A stretch of 64,000 nucleotides of DNA from Riemerella anatipestifer_F (GCF_037861325.1 NZ_JAFELW010000003.1), one strand, 5' to 3'; shown: positions 1 through 9,062, numbered from the stretch's first letter. A program made the numbers and translations. Notes: generated by a model not told the origin, from the letters alone.

Positions 1-2
1 CA

Positions 3-140
3 GTAGTTCCTCAGTTAGCTAAAGATGCTACTACAGGAGAGTTACATCTTTATCACAGAGCTCACTGGCACGAAGGAAAACTTTACTACAGAGGAAAGGT
101 AGTAATGGAGAAAAATGTAGAAACTACAGAAGAAAACTAG
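3..140 (+). CDS. rpmF: 50S ribosomal protein L32, C-terminal part
   Basis: The window opens inside this gene; only the last 45 codons are present, ending at TAG 138-140. The translated tail has the Bacteroidetes L32 pattern PQLAKDATTGELHLYHRAHW followed by GKLYYRGKVV. L32 is a small protein of the large ribosomal subunit. In Bacteroidetes rpmF commonly sits just upstream of fatty-acid synthesis genes, as here with accB-accC. A hairpin with a T-run follows at 170-203, so this transcript probably ends before accB. The zinc-ribbon N-terminal half, if present, lies outside the window. Family assignment is by recognising the conserved tail. Confidence 0.88.
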   Translation, partial: VVPQLAKDATTGELHLYHRAHWHEGKLYYRGKVVMEKNVETTEEN

Positions 141-169
141 ACTACTGTAGTAGAAATTATTTTATGCAT

Positions 170-203
170 AAAACCGCTCTTTTTTTTGGATTGAGTGGTT
201 TTT
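170..203 (+). terminator. Rho-independent terminator after rpmF
   Basis: AAAACCGCTC pairs (with one G-U) with GAGTGGTTTT around an 13-nt T-rich loop, and a short T-run follows. It overlaps the -33 element of the accB promoter, so ending and restarting of transcription are packed together. Confidence 0.55.
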
Positions 204-216
204 GTTATTATATTTG
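185..216 (+). promoter_or_regulatory. Bacteroidetes-type promoter of accB
   Basis: TTTG at 185-188, exactly 20 nt, then TATATTTG at 209-216. This fits the known Bacteroidetes primary sigma consensus (-33 TTTG, -7 TAnnTTTG). Transcription would begin near 221, leaving a leader of only about 14 nt before ATG 235. Confidence 0.7.
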
Positions 217-234
217 GGTGCTAAAAATTATCTT

Positions 235-726
235 ATGGATTTAAAAGATTTACAAAACCTCATTAAGTTTGTTTCTAAGTCGGAAGTAGCTGAGGTTAAA
301 TACAAAACGAAGGATTACGAAATAAATATTAAAAATCCTGGCTCTAATGAGAATATAACTTACGTTCAGCAATCTTTACCACAATCTCCTGCAGTTTCGC
401 CTGTGGCATCGCCAGTAGCTCCTGCAGTAGTATCTTCACCATCTACTCCTGCAGCTCAGGAGGTTAAAGCAGATGACGACAGTAAATATATCGCTATTAA
501 ATCACCAATGATAGGGACTTTCTATAGAAAGCCATCGCCAGATAAGGATGTTTTTGTAAATGTAGGAGATTCTGTATCTGAAGGGAAGGTAGTTTGCGTT
601 ATAGAAGCTATGAAACTATTTAACCAAATAGAGAGTGAGGTAAGTGGTAAGATAGTTAAAATATTGGTAGATGATGCAACTCCTGTGGAGTATGATCAGC
701 CACTATTCCTTGTTGATCCGTCTTAA
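235..726 (+). CDS. accB: Biotin carboxyl carrier protein of acetyl-CoA carboxylase
   Basis: A 163-residue BCCP carries the biotin that shuttles CO2 between biotin carboxylase and carboxyltransferase, giving malonyl-CoA for fatty acid synthesis. Seen: an N-terminal helix-rich segment, a Pro/Val/Ser/Ala linker at about residues 45-75, and a C-terminal biotinyl domain with EAMKLFN, whose Lys127 would be biotinylated. I start at ATG 235 (MDLKDLQN) rather than the in-frame TTG at 202, because 202 lies inside the promoter/terminator region and BCCPs begin with this MDLK-type helix. accC follows after 86 nt in the usual order. Confidence 0.95.
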   Translation: MDLKDLQNLIKFVSKSEVAEVKYKTKDYEINIKNPGSNENITYVQQSLPQSPAVSPVASPVAPAVVSSPSTPAAQEVKADDDSKYIAIKSPMIGTFYRKPSPDKDVFVNVGDSVSEGKVVCVIEAMKLFNQIESEVSGKIVKILVDDATPVEYDQPLFLVDPS

Positions 727-812
727 GTAGAGAAATTTTAAGTCAAAAAAGTGTTATAGTTTGCTCTGTTGATATAGGGTAATTTATTTTTAATTTAAAG
801 TTTCTTAATAAA

Positions 813-2168
813 ATGTTTAAAAAAATATTAATAGCCAATCGTGGAGAGATTGCAATGAGGATTCTCCGTACTTGTAGAGAGATGGGGATTAAAACCGTTG
901 CAGTTTATTCTACTGCGGATAAAGATAGTTTGCATGTAAGATTTGCAGACGAGGCAGTTTGTATAGGACCTCCTACGAGTAAAGACTCTTATTTGAGTAT
1001 ACCTAATATACTTGCTGCAGCCGAGATTACCAATGCTGATGCTATCCACCCAGGATATGGTTTTTTGTCAGAAAACGCTAATTTTTCTAGAATTTGTCAG
1101 AAAAACAATATCAAGTTCATAGGGGCAAGCCCAGAGCAGATAGAAAAAATGGGTGATAAAGCTACTGCTAAAGCAACTATGAAGGCTGCGGGGATACCTT
1201 GTGTGCCAGGTTCTGATGGCTTGATAGGCTCTTATGAAGAGGCTGCGAAAATTGCAGAAAAAATTGGTTATCCTGTGATGATAAAGGCAACAGCTGGAGG
1301 TGGTGGTAAAGGTATGCGTGCCGTTTGGAAAGCAGAAGAGCTTAGAAATCATTGGGATTCTGCTGTGCAAGAGGCTGTTGCTGCTTTCGGTAATGGTGGT
1401 ATGTACATGGAAAAACTTATAGAAGAGCCTAGGCATATCGAGATACAAGTAGCAGGAGATCAGTATGGTAAAGCGTGTCATCTTTCGGAGAGAGACTGTT
1501 CTATACAGAGAAGAAATCAAAAGTTAACAGAGGAAACGCCGTCTCCTTTTATGACTGATGAGCTTCGTGAGAAAATGGGAGAAGCAGCTGTAAAGGCAGC
1601 AGAATATATTGGTTATGAAGGTGTGGGTACGATAGAGTTCTTAGTAGATAAACACAGAAATTTCTACTTTATGGAAATGAACACTCGTATCCAAGTAGAA
1701 CATCCTATTACAGAGCAGGTTATTGATTATGACCTTATTAGAGAACAAATTCTTCTAGCTGCTGGAACACCTATATCTGGTGTAAATCATTATCCTAAAT
1801 TACACTCAATAGAATGTAGGATTAATGCGGAAGATCCTTATCAAGATTTTAGACCATCTCCAGGAAAAATCACTAGTCTTAATATTCCAGGAGGACATGG
1901 GATAAGAGTAGATACTCATGTTTACTCTGGTTATACCATACCATCTAATTATGATTCTATGATAGCTAAACTCATTACTACGGCTCAAACTAGAGAAGAA
2001 GCTATTGCTAAAATGAAGAGAGCTTTAGAGGAGTTTTATATAGAGGGAGTTAAAACTACGGTGTCTTTCCATAGGCAGTTGATGGATGATCCAGACTTTG
2101 TAGCAGGTAATTATACTACCAAGTTTATGGAGACCTTTAAAATGAATAAAGATTACGAAAATATGTAA
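813..2168 (+). CDS. accC: Acetyl-CoA carboxylase, biotin carboxylase subunit
   Basis: This 451-residue enzyme carboxylates the biotin of BCCP using ATP and bicarbonate. Seen: the N-terminal fold start FKKILIANRGEIA, the ATP-grasp glycine loop AGGGGKGMR at residues 161-169, and the active-site strand EMNTRIQVEHP at about 288-297, with the Arg and Glu used in catalysis. The length is normal for AccC (about 450). It follows accB and is closed by a strong terminator at 2178, so the pair forms one unit. The carboxyltransferase genes accA and accD are not in the window. Confidence 0.97.
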   Translation: MFKKILIANRGEIAMRILRTCREMGIKTVAVYSTADKDSLHVRFADEAVCIGPPTSKDSYLSIPNILAAAEITNADAIHPGYGFLSENANFSRICQKNNIKFIGASPEQIEKMGDKATAKATMKAAGIPCVPGSDGLIGSYEEAAKIAEKIGYPVMIKATAGGGGKGMRAVWKAEELRNHWDSAVQEAVAAFGNGGMYMEKLIEEPRHIEIQVAGDQYGKACHLSERDCSIQRRNQKLTEETPSPFMTDELREKMGEAAVKAAEYIGYEGVGTIEFLVDKHRNFYFMEMNTRIQVEHPITEQVIDYDLIREQILLAAGTPISGVNHYPKLHSIECRINAEDPYQDFRPSPGKITSLNIPGGHGIRVDTHVYSGYTIPSNYDSMIAKLITTAQTREEAIAKMKRALEEFYIEGVKTTVSFHRQLMDDPDFVAGNYTTKFMETFKMNKDYENM

Positions 2169-2177
2169 TTTGTTTAG

Positions 2178-2208
2178 CCCCTAGAAATAAAATTTTCTAG
2201 GGGTTTTT
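2178..2208 (+). terminator. Terminator after accC
   Basis: CCCCTAGAAA (2178-2187) pairs with TTTCTAGGGG (2194-2203) around a short loop and is followed by a T-run. It begins 9 nt after the accC stop. Confidence 0.85.
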
Positions 2209-2290
2209 CATAAAGAGCGACAAAGGCGTAATTTAAATAAAAAAATCATTAAATTTGTCGGTATACTTGTATTTATTTAAAAATAGTAAT

Positions 2291-3541
2291 ATGTCAAATA
2301 ACAAAAATTTGAAAACAGCTCAGTATTTTATAGATTTGGAGGATCGTCATGGTGCTCACAACTATCATCCGCTACCAGTGGTTTTGGACAGAGGAGAAGG
2401 TGTTTTGGTATGGGATGTAGAAGGAAAACAGTATTATGACTTTCTTTCAGCTTATTCTGCGGTTAATCAAGGACACTCTCATCCTAAAATTGTAAATGCT
2501 TTGGTAGAGCAGGCTAAGGTACTGTCATTAACCTCTCGTGCATTCTATAATTCTAAATTAGGAATTTATGAAGAGAAGATAACTAAGCTTTTAGGTTTTG
2601 ATAAAGTATTGCCTATGAACTCTGGTGCAGAAGCTGTGGAAACAGCTATAAAACTTGCAAGAAAATGGGCTTATGAAGTAAAAGGAGTTCAGGGTAATAA
2701 TGCTAAAATTATTGTTTGTGAGAATAATTTCCACGGAAGAACTACAACTATAGTTTCTTTTTCTAACGACCCTGATGCACATAGTAATTATGGACCATTT
2801 ACACCAGGGTTTATAAGAATACCTTATGATGATTTAGATGCTTTACAAAAAGTATTAGAAGAAGAGGCTGAAAATATAGCTGGATTTTTGGTAGAGCCTA
2901 TACAGGGGGAAGCTGGGGTATATGTACCTACAGAAGGTTTCTTGAAGAAAGCACAAGAACTTTGTAAAAATCATAATGTATTGTTTATTGCAGACGAAGT
3001 GCAAACAGGTATTGCTAGAACGGGTAAGCTGATAGCATGTCATCACGAAGATGTACAGCCAGATATTTTAATCTTAGGTAAAGCACTGTCTGGAGGAATG
3101 TATCCAGTATCTGCTGTTTTAGCGAATGATAATATTATGAAGGTCATCCACCCAGGGCAGCATGGTTCTACTTTTGGAGGTAACCCTTTGGCATGTGCTG
3201 TAGCAATAGCTGCTTTGGATGTGGTTCAGGAGGAGAAATTATCTGAAAGGGCAGAAAGACTGGGGAAAATATTCCGAGCAGAAATAGAGAAAATTATAGC
3301 AAAAACGGATTTAATCTATAAGGTAAGAGGAAAAGGATTATTAAATGCTATTCTTATCAATGATAGCCAAGATAGTCCAACAGCATGGAATCTTTGTTTA
3401 GATTTAGCTAAAAATGGATTACTAGCGAAACCTACACATGGTAATATTATCCGTTTAGCTCCACCTTTGGTAATTACGGAGGAGCAGCTAATGGAGTGTG
3501 TTGCTATTATAGAAAAAACAGTATTAGAGTTTAAATTTTGA
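2291..3541 (+). CDS. rocD: Ornithine--oxo-acid aminotransferase
   Basis: A 416-residue class III PLP-dependent aminotransferase that interconverts ornithine and glutamate-5-semialdehyde, linking arginine and proline metabolism. Seen: the near-N-terminal GAHNYHPLPVVL typical of ornithine aminotransferases, SGAEAVETAIKLAR at about 111-124 (cofactor phosphate region), ADEVQTG with Asp235, and Lys264 in LGKALSGGMYPVSA, the PLP Schiff-base lysine. The open frame extends up to 2255, but ATG 2291 (MSNNKNLK) is the sensible start. A -7-like TATACTTG lies at 2262-2269, a weaker match to the consensus. It is a single gene, flanked by terminators. Confidence 0.94.
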   Translation: MSNNKNLKTAQYFIDLEDRHGAHNYHPLPVVLDRGEGVLVWDVEGKQYYDFLSAYSAVNQGHSHPKIVNALVEQAKVLSLTSRAFYNSKLGIYEEKITKLLGFDKVLPMNSGAEAVETAIKLARKWAYEVKGVQGNNAKIIVCENNFHGRTTTIVSFSNDPDAHSNYGPFTPGFIRIPYDDLDALQKVLEEEAENIAGFLVEPIQGEAGVYVPTEGFLKKAQELCKNHNVLFIADEVQTGIARTGKLIACHHEDVQPDILILGKALSGGMYPVSAVLANDNIMKVIHPGQHGSTFGGNPLACAVAIAALDVVQEEKLSERAERLGKIFRAEIEKIIAKTDLIYKVRGKGLLNAILINDSQDSPTAWNLCLDLAKNGLLAKPTHGNIIRLAPPLVITEEQLMECVAIIEKTVLEFKF

Positions 3542-3570
3542 TTACCTGTTTAGATAGGTATTTATATAGA

Positions 3571-3597
3571 AAAGACGAGTGTTAATCTCGTCTTTTT
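3571..3597. terminator. Bidirectional terminator between rocD and the glycan operon
   Basis: AAAGACGAG (3571-3579) pairs with CTCGTCTTT (3587-3595) around a 7-nt loop, with a T-run on the plus strand and a shorter one on the minus strand. It separates two convergent genes. Confidence 0.85.
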
Positions 3598-4628
3598 TAT
3601 GGAATAAACTTTGGTAAATCTATGGATTGGTAAGGTTCTATATCTAAAATATACCTAATCCAATTAGAAAAGCTGTACTTCTCTCTAATAGAATGAGGCA
3701 AAGGTTGATATGGTTTTTGTAGAAATTCAGGTATTAGATTTAGATTATTTTCATCAAATACAAAAATGTTATTTTCATTATAAAAATCAAACTGTTTTAC
3801 ATATGGATTATTGGTAAGTAATTTTTTCTGATAGCCTATTGATTCAAATACTCTAAAAGAAAGTCCATTGTGTATGTTGTTGAGTAAATCTAGTAATACA
3901 TCGCAAGATTTTACTTGTTTTAAATTATCTTCAAAAGATACTATATCAGTAATTACTTTGATACCTTCATATTTTTGTTCATCTATCTGTTTTTTATCAC
4001 CATTACAGATGTTGATATTAGGTGTGAATCCAGCTTTGTAAATTTCCTTTACAATAGAAGGGAGAATTTGGTATCTGTCTTTTACATAGGCTCCGATAAA
4101 ATAAACAATATTGGAAGGAGCGTTTGTTGTTTCTAAATTATGATAGTCAAAATAAAAGTTAGTAGTGGGTAAAAAACCGTCCTTTAAATCTACTTCATCA
4201 AAAACAAAAAAACGGTCAAATAAGTGAATGTAATTTTTGATATGTTCGAATCGATTCATACCATCCCACTGGTATGCTATCGAAGTTCCTACTTGTGAGC
4301 GAATACTTTGAATGAAGTCTATTGGAAATAAATCTGGACGAATGAATAAAGCGTAGTCTATAGGCTTTGCATCATTTATTTCTTTTATGATTCTATCTCT
4401 ATGGACATTAAATCTCAGTATATTTTTATAGTTTTTATCATTTAAAAATGTCTTTCTAAAAAAATTAACTAGTCTGTCTTTGACAGATTTGTACTTGTAT
4501 TTTTGTTCAAAAGATGCATCGATAACATTAAAACCAATAGCCTTTAAATTCTCTATAATTTGGATGCTAATATTGTATGTTTTAGGTGCTCCGAAAAGAA
4601 TGGTTTTACCTTTTGTATTTTGATTCAT
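3597..4628 (-). CDS. CgeB-like putative glycosyltransferase
   Basis: A 343-residue soluble protein. Seen: an N-terminal TILFGAPKTYNISIQI strand-turn-helix, a central YQWDGMNRFEHI segment, and a C-terminal block NGLSFRVFESIGYQKKLLTNN, which resembles the sugar-nucleotide binding end of GT-B enzymes, where a Glu in such a helix contacts the donor. Bacteroidetes relatives are usually annotated as CgeB-like or lipopolysaccharide biosynthesis proteins. Its first 23 nt overlap the end of the GT2 gene, so the two are translationally linked. The sugar and acceptor cannot be told from the sequence. No signal peptide or membrane segment is visible, suggesting cytoplasmic action. Confidence 0.65.
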   Translation of the reverse strand: MNQNTKGKTILFGAPKTYNISIQIIENLKAIGFNVIDASFEQKYKYKSVKDRLVNFFRKTFLNDKNYKNILRFNVHRDRIIKEINDAKPIDYALFIRPDLFPIDFIQSIRSQVGTSIAYQWDGMNRFEHIKNYIHLFDRFFVFDEVDLKDGFLPTTNFYFDYHNLETTNAPSNIVYFIGAYVKDRYQILPSIVKEIYKAGFTPNINICNGDKKQIDEQKYEGIKVITDIVSFEDNLKQVKSCDVLLDLLNNIHNGLSFRVFESIGYQKKLLTNNPYVKQFDFYNENNIFVFDENNLNLIPEFLQKPYQPLPHSIREKYSFSNWIRYILDIEPYQSIDLPKFIP

Positions 4629-5364
4629 ATAGTTTTGCTAATGTTATAAATTTATAATGGGCTTTTAATACTGAAAAAATAAAACCTGGGATACCATCTC
4701 TTACACCACCTTTTAGAAAATAGAATTTAAAAAACCAAAGTGAAGGGGAAAAAATAAGTTTTAGTGGGGTAATGTTCTGAGCTTTTCTCTTAGTGATTTC
4801 TGCAGTTGTATATTGGTTTGTCTTGTTTAATAGCAAAGAGACATTTTCGTCGGCTAGATGTTCTATAGCGTTTGCTGTATCTTTGTAACTGAGTTTTTCT
4901 ATTTTTCCGTTAACTTTAGGTTGAGAATGAATTTCTTTAGGCCAATCAATATCGTTTTTTCTAAATAATCTACACACATAATCTGGATAGGCAGATCTCA
5001 TCCACCTCCCCAAAAAATAATTTTTTCTAGGAAAATAATATGCTGAGCATTCAGGATGAGTTATTAAATGTTTTATTTTATCCTTTAAATAAGGGGTGAT
5101 TAATTCGTCTGAATCTAGTAGTAAAACCCATTCATTTTTAGCACTTTGTATTGCGAAATTTCTTGCGGGCTCTACATACCCTGTATTATCATGATAAATG
5201 ATTTTAGCTCCAAATTTTTTAGCAATTTCAACAGTGTTATCTTTACTATACATGTCACATATCAAAATTTCATCAGCATCTCTAACAGCACTTAAAACGC
5301 GGTCTAAATACTTCTCAGAGTTATAAGTATTAAGAACTACGGAAATTTTGAATGACTTTAACAT
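4606..5364 (-). CDS. Glycosyltransferase family 2, WaaE/KdtX-like
   Basis: A 252-residue GT-A enzyme. Seen: the opening KISVVLNTYNSEKYLDRVL, followed by DSDE at about residues 83-86, the metal-binding motif (in VLLLDSDELI), and a downstream FLGRWMRSAYPDYVCRLFR block typical of the WaaE/KdtX subgroup, which adds a sugar to the lipid A core. A hydrophobic C-terminal stretch (LKLIFSPSLWFFKFYFL) suggests membrane association. It lies second in a minus-strand operon: cupin, this gene (21 nt later), then the CgeB-like gene (overlapping). The LPS-core role is inferred from the subgroup and context only. Confidence 0.8.
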   Translation of the reverse strand: MLKSFKISVVLNTYNSEKYLDRVLSAVRDADEILICDMYSKDNTVEIAKKFGAKIIYHDNTGYVEPARNFAIQSAKNEWVLLLDSDELITPYLKDKIKHLITHPECSAYYFPRKNYFLGRWMRSAYPDYVCRLFRKNDIDWPKEIHSQPKVNGKIEKLSYKDTANAIEHLADENVSLLLNKTNQYTTAEITKRKAQNITPLKLIFSPSLWFFKFYFLKGGVRDGIPGFIFSVLKAHYKFITLAKLYESKYKR

Positions 5365-5385
5365 GTTTTTTTAACCTATCTTAAT

Positions 5386-5727
5386 TTATTCTCTTGCGTA
5401 ATCGTCTTGAATTCTTACAATATCGTCTTCTCCAAAGTAAGTCCCTGTTTGTACTTCTATGAAAATAAGTAAATCCTCACCTATATTTTCTATCCTATGT
5501 TTTGCTCCTAGAGGTATAAGGACAGTTTCACCGTATTTATAAATAGTTTCTATGTCATTTAAAGTTACCTTAGCTGTTCCTTGTATAATAGTCCACGCTT
5601 CTTGTCTCTTGTTGTGGTATTGGTAAGAGAGGCGCTGTCCAGATAATACTTCCACACGCTTTAGTTTGTAATGTGGCATATCAGCCAATACAAAATACTT
5701 CCCCCAAGGTCTTTCTCCTATTTCCAT
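5386..5727 (-). CDS. Stand-alone cupin, mannose-6-phosphate isomerase type II-like
   Basis: A 113-residue single-domain cupin. Seen: RPWGKYFVLADMPHYKLKRVEV at the start and YQYHNKRQEAWTIIQGTAKV, the cupin box where His and Glu bind metal, then LIPLGAKHRIENIG for the second metal histidine. This matches the C-terminal isomerase domain of bifunctional ManC/AlgA proteins, here without the GDP-mannose pyrophosphorylase domain. It is the first gene of the glycan operon, so a role in making a mannose- or fucose-type precursor is likely, but its activity as a lone domain is inference. Confidence 0.8.
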   Translation of the reverse strand: MEIGERPWGKYFVLADMPHYKLKRVEVLSGQRLSYQYHNKRQEAWTIIQGTAKVTLNDIETIYKYGETVLIPLGAKHRIENIGEDLLIFIEVQTGTYFGEDDIVRIQDDYARE

Positions 5728-5752
5728 ACAGTTCTCTTTAAGATTGAAGACA

Positions 5753-5760
5753 CAAAAGTA
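5753..5760 (-). promoter_or_regulatory. -7 element for the glycan operon
   Basis: The minus strand reads TACTTTTG here, 25 nt upstream of the cupin start. I see no TTTG at the expected distance, so only the -7 box is supported. Confidence 0.4.
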
Positions 5761-5874
5761 AATAAATTTGTTTATTTCCTAAAGTTTTGGGAGAAAAATA
5801 AAAGAAAATAATGTTTTATATTATTCTAAAAATGTGTATTTTCGCAAATTGATTTTAAAAACTAAATATTAGAA

Positions 5875-8001
5875 ATGGCAGTTTTAGGAGAAATTAGAAA
5901 AAGACCTTGGATATTGATAGGTTTTATTGCTATTGCACTACTAGCATTTTTGGTAAATCCAGATAGTTTAGATAAGGTTTTTGGTAAAGATCCTAACATT
6001 CTTGGTAAAGTAAATGGTGAGGAAATTACTAGGGACGAGTATAATGAGCAACTTATGCTAATGCGTAATCAAGCGGAAAGCCAAGGTCAACCTTTGGTAG
6101 GATTGGAGGAGCAGGCTTGGCAGACTTTGGTACAGTCTAAACTTATCAAGCAACAGTTTGAGAAAATGGGATTAGAACTTACTGAAGATTTCTTTTGGAA
6201 TCAGCTACAGTACGATCCTATGTTTTCACAAAATCCTCAAAATTTTGATGCTAAAGGGAACTTTAAGCTAACCGAAATTAAAAAGGAGATAGAAGGGCTT
6301 AGAGAAAGTGGTAGAGTACAGGAGTATAATCAGTGGCTTAACATCAGAAAAACAATAGAGTACAGAATGATGGCTCGTCAGCTTTTTGCTAACGTAACTA
6401 ATGGTATTACGGTAGGCAAAAAAGAAGCTGAGCTTATCATGAAAAATAGAGATCAGGTGGCGGATATAGATTTTGTAAAAATAGATTACAATACATTTGC
6501 GCAAAAGAATCCTGTAAAAGTAACCTCTGAAGATTTAGCTAATTTTATCAAGAAACACTCTGTTGCATTTAAGGCAGAAGCAAGCAGAAATTTAGGAGTA
6601 GTTTTGTTTCCTGCCAAACCTAGTGCGATGGATGATAGCTTGACATTAAAAGAGTTAAGAAAACTTTATAACGGCGAGGGGGAAAACTTCTTAAACTCTC
6701 CTAGTGACTCTATGTTTGTGGAAATAAATTCAGAAGCTCCTGTTAAGTATGGTTTTGTGTCAGAGCAAGAAGTTCCACAAGAAGCACAGGCTTTTGTGAA
6801 GACAGCTACTGTAGGTCAAGTTTACGGTCCATATAAATCAGGAGGGAAATACTATGTGACTAAATTAGCAGGTAAAAGTGAGGCAACTTTACCTAAGCAT
6901 ATTTTGATTGCTTTTGCAGGTACAGATGTGGCTAAGCAAGACCCTTCAATAAAAAGAACTAAAGAGGAAGCTAAAAAATTAGCGGATAGCATCGCTGCTC
7001 AAGTAAAGGCGGATCCTGCTAAATTTGCTCAGTTTGTGTCATTGTCAGCTGATAAAGGGTCTGCTCAACAGGGAGGAATGTTACAATGGGTTCTTCCAGG
7101 TAAGAGTGGTTTTGTAAAGCCTTTTGCAGATTGGGTAGAGTCTAATCCTAAAGGTACAGTAGGTGTTGTGGAGACTCAGTTTGGATACCATGTTATGGTA
7201 AATGAAAATAAGATGCCTGTTTATAAAATAGCTAACTTAGCTAAAGATATAAGAGCTTCTAAAGAAACACAGAATAAAGTTTACGCACAAGCAAATACTT
7301 TTATACAGCAGATTCAGGGTAAATCGTTTAATGAGTTTGCTAATTTAGCTAAGAAAAGTAACTATCAGTTTGCTAATCCTAAAATGGTAGGTCGTTTTCA
7401 GGGGCAAATACAAGGTTTAGGAACAGATAAAGACGAAGAAGTTTTAGCTTGGGCATTCAATAAAGATACGGGTAAGGGAGATACAAACATATTTACTACA
7501 AGTAATGGAGATTATGTTGTGGCTTATCTTAATGGAAAACAAGAAGCAGGGTTAGCCGATCCAGAGTCTGTAAGAGAGCAGATAGAACCAATAGTAAGAA
7601 ATCAGTTATTGGCTAAGAAAATCGTTGAAAAATTAAATGATTCTAAGTTTTCATCATTAGATCAAATAGCTAAACAGTTTGGAGCAGTTAAAGAGAGCGG
7701 ACAGATAAATATGCTAACTCCTAGTTTAGGTATGGCAATGGAACCTAAGGTAGCGGGGGCAGCTTTTGGTGTAGCTCCTAATAAAGTTTCTAAACCAATA
7801 GAAGGTAATACTGGTGTTTATGTTATGGTTAAGAAAAAGGTAGCAGAGAACAAGCAGCCAGGAGATGCTAAGCAGTTTGTGCAAATGTTAGAGCAACAGA
7901 ATGCTCAAATGTTTACACAGAGCTTACTGAAGAGCCTTCAGGATAATGCAGATATAAAAGATTATAGAATTGAAGTTTATAATAAAACTCAAGAGCAATA
8001 A
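5875..8001 (+). CDS. Membrane-anchored peptidyl-prolyl isomerase, PpiD/SurA type
   Basis: This 708-residue periplasmic folding factor is tethered by one N-terminal membrane helix (about residues 11-28, WILIGFIAIALLAFLV). Residues about 35-240 resemble the SurA_N chaperone region. A parvulin (PPIC) domain lies at about 340-445, opening with HILIAF and closing with FGYHVMVNE. The C-terminal 260 residues look like further chaperone-type helices. Such proteins help fold outer-membrane proteins. A -7-like TATTTTCG stands upstream, a variant of the consensus. It is transcribed alone, ending in a terminator at 8026. E. coli PpiD is 623 residues, so this one is somewhat longer. Confidence 0.88.
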   Translation: MAVLGEIRKRPWILIGFIAIALLAFLVNPDSLDKVFGKDPNILGKVNGEEITRDEYNEQLMLMRNQAESQGQPLVGLEEQAWQTLVQSKLIKQQFEKMGLELTEDFFWNQLQYDPMFSQNPQNFDAKGNFKLTEIKKEIEGLRESGRVQEYNQWLNIRKTIEYRMMARQLFANVTNGITVGKKEAELIMKNRDQVADIDFVKIDYNTFAQKNPVKVTSEDLANFIKKHSVAFKAEASRNLGVVLFPAKPSAMDDSLTLKELRKLYNGEGENFLNSPSDSMFVEINSEAPVKYGFVSEQEVPQEAQAFVKTATVGQVYGPYKSGGKYYVTKLAGKSEATLPKHILIAFAGTDVAKQDPSIKRTKEEAKKLADSIAAQVKADPAKFAQFVSLSADKGSAQQGGMLQWVLPGKSGFVKPFADWVESNPKGTVGVVETQFGYHVMVNENKMPVYKIANLAKDIRASKETQNKVYAQANTFIQQIQGKSFNEFANLAKKSNYQFANPKMVGRFQGQIQGLGTDKDEEVLAWAFNKDTGKGDTNIFTTSNGDYVVAYLNGKQEAGLADPESVREQIEPIVRNQLLAKKIVEKLNDSKFSSLDQIAKQFGAVKESGQINMLTPSLGMAMEPKVAGAAFGVAPNKVSKPIEGNTGVYVMVKKKVAENKQPGDAKQFVQMLEQQNAQMFTQSLLKSLQDNADIKDYRIEVYNKTQEQ

Positions 8002-8025
8002 TTTAGATTTAATATAAATATGATT

Positions 8026-8052
8026 AAAAAGCGACTTTATAGTCGCTTTTTT
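8026..8052 (+). terminator. Terminator after the PPIase gene
   Basis: AAAAAGCGACT (8026-8036) pairs perfectly with AGTCGCTTTTT (8041-8051) around a TTAT loop; the T-run is part of the downstream arm. Confidence 0.88.
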
Positions 8053-8081
8053 GATGTTAAAAATTAAAAATCTTATCTTTG
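8050..8081 (+). promoter_or_regulatory. Promoter of the MCE-domain gene
   Basis: TTTG at 8050-8053, 20 nt, TATCTTTG at 8074-8081: a full consensus match. The -33 box overlaps the preceding terminator's T-run. The leader to ATG 8106 would be about 20 nt. Confidence 0.7.
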
Positions 8082-8105
8082 CTCAGTTGAACCTAATGTA
8101 ATAAA

Positions 8106-9044
8106 ATGAAGTTTTCTAAAGAATTAAAAGCGGGGCTTATTGCAATACTGGCTATTGTAGGGTTTGTACTTTTGTACCAGTTTATGAAGGGGAGGAATGT
8201 GTTCTCTACAGATGATGTTTACTATGTTAAATATGATAATGTGCAAGGTTTAGCAGCGTCTAATGCAGTTTCGATAAATGGATTAAAAGTAGGACAAGTT
8301 AAGGAAATTAGACCAGTGAAGGCAGCGGATGGTCATATTTATTTTGTGGTTAAGATTACGGTAGATGATAAGTTTGATTTTTCTAAAAGATCTACAGTTG
8401 AGATATTTGAGCCAGGGTTGATGTCTGGTAAAGAAGTTAAAATTAATCTTATTTATGACGGCGAACAAGCCAAAAATGGAGATACTTTAATGGGTACACT
8501 CCAGCAATCAGTATTTAATAGTCTTTCTTCTGAGGTTAAGCCTGTTAAAGACCAGCTGTCTCATGTTTTAACTAACTTAGACTCTACTCTTGCGAGTACC
8601 AATAAAATAATGGACGAGCAAAACCGAAGGGAAATCAAGCAACTTTTACAAAGTCTTAATCATACGGTAGAGTCGTTCAGACAAACTTCTCTTCAGACTA
8701 ACCAAATGCTTTCTCACACAGACCCTAAAATACAAAAGATGTTAGATAATGCTAACTTGGCAACCGTGAGTGCAAAGACAACATTAGATAAGTACGGCAA
8801 TGTAGCGGAGAAATTAGACATCAATAAACTAAATGATGCTGTTGCTAAACTAAGTTTGACGTCTGATAAATTAAATACACTAATCTCTGGAATTCAAAAC
8901 GGAGAGGGTTCTTTAGGAAAGATAGCTAAAGATGAGCAGCTTTACAATAATCTTAATCAGACCTCAAAAAATCTTAATGGGTTAATAGAGGATATTAAAA
9001 ATAATCCTAAACGCTACATTAACATCTCTGTGTTTGGGAAGTAG
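8106..9044 (+). CDS. MCE/MlaD-family lipid-transport protein
   Basis: A 312-residue protein with one N-terminal membrane helix (about 9-26) and an MCE domain at about 39-115 (VYYVKYDNVQGLAASNAVSINGL, then GQVKEI). A long helical tail rich in Asn, Thr, Ser and Lys follows. MCE proteins form hexameric rings that move phospholipids between inner and outer membranes. The expected partners (ABC ATPase MlaF, permease MlaE) are not beside it; in Bacteroidetes they may lie elsewhere. The next gene starts 18 nt downstream, so it may be co-transcribed with the Fe-S module, though a functional link is unknown. Confidence 0.85.
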   Translation: MKFSKELKAGLIAILAIVGFVLLYQFMKGRNVFSTDDVYYVKYDNVQGLAASNAVSINGLKVGQVKEIRPVKAADGHIYFVVKITVDDKFDFSKRSTVEIFEPGLMSGKEVKINLIYDGEQAKNGDTLMGTLQQSVFNSLSSEVKPVKDQLSHVLTNLDSTLASTNKIMDEQNRREIKQLLQSLNHTVESFRQTSLQTNQMLSHTDPKIQKMLDNANLATVSAKTTLDKYGNVAEKLDINKLNDAVAKLSLTSDKLNTLISGIQNGEGSLGKIAKDEQLYNNLNQTSKNLNGLIEDIKNNPKRYINISVFGK

Positions 9045-9062
9045 AATATAAAAACAGTTACA

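Noticed and set aside
202..234. Upstream TTG start for accB
   Set aside because: It lies between the promoter elements and would add 11 residues absent from the BCCP family start.
1068..1520. 150-codon open frame on the minus strand inside accC
   Set aside because: Antisense to the conserved ATP-grasp core of accC; translated residues look like random His/Ser/Phe-rich shadow sequence.
2255..2290. Upstream start for rocD
   Set aside because: It overlaps the probable -7 region, and the family start is MSNNKNL-like at 2291.
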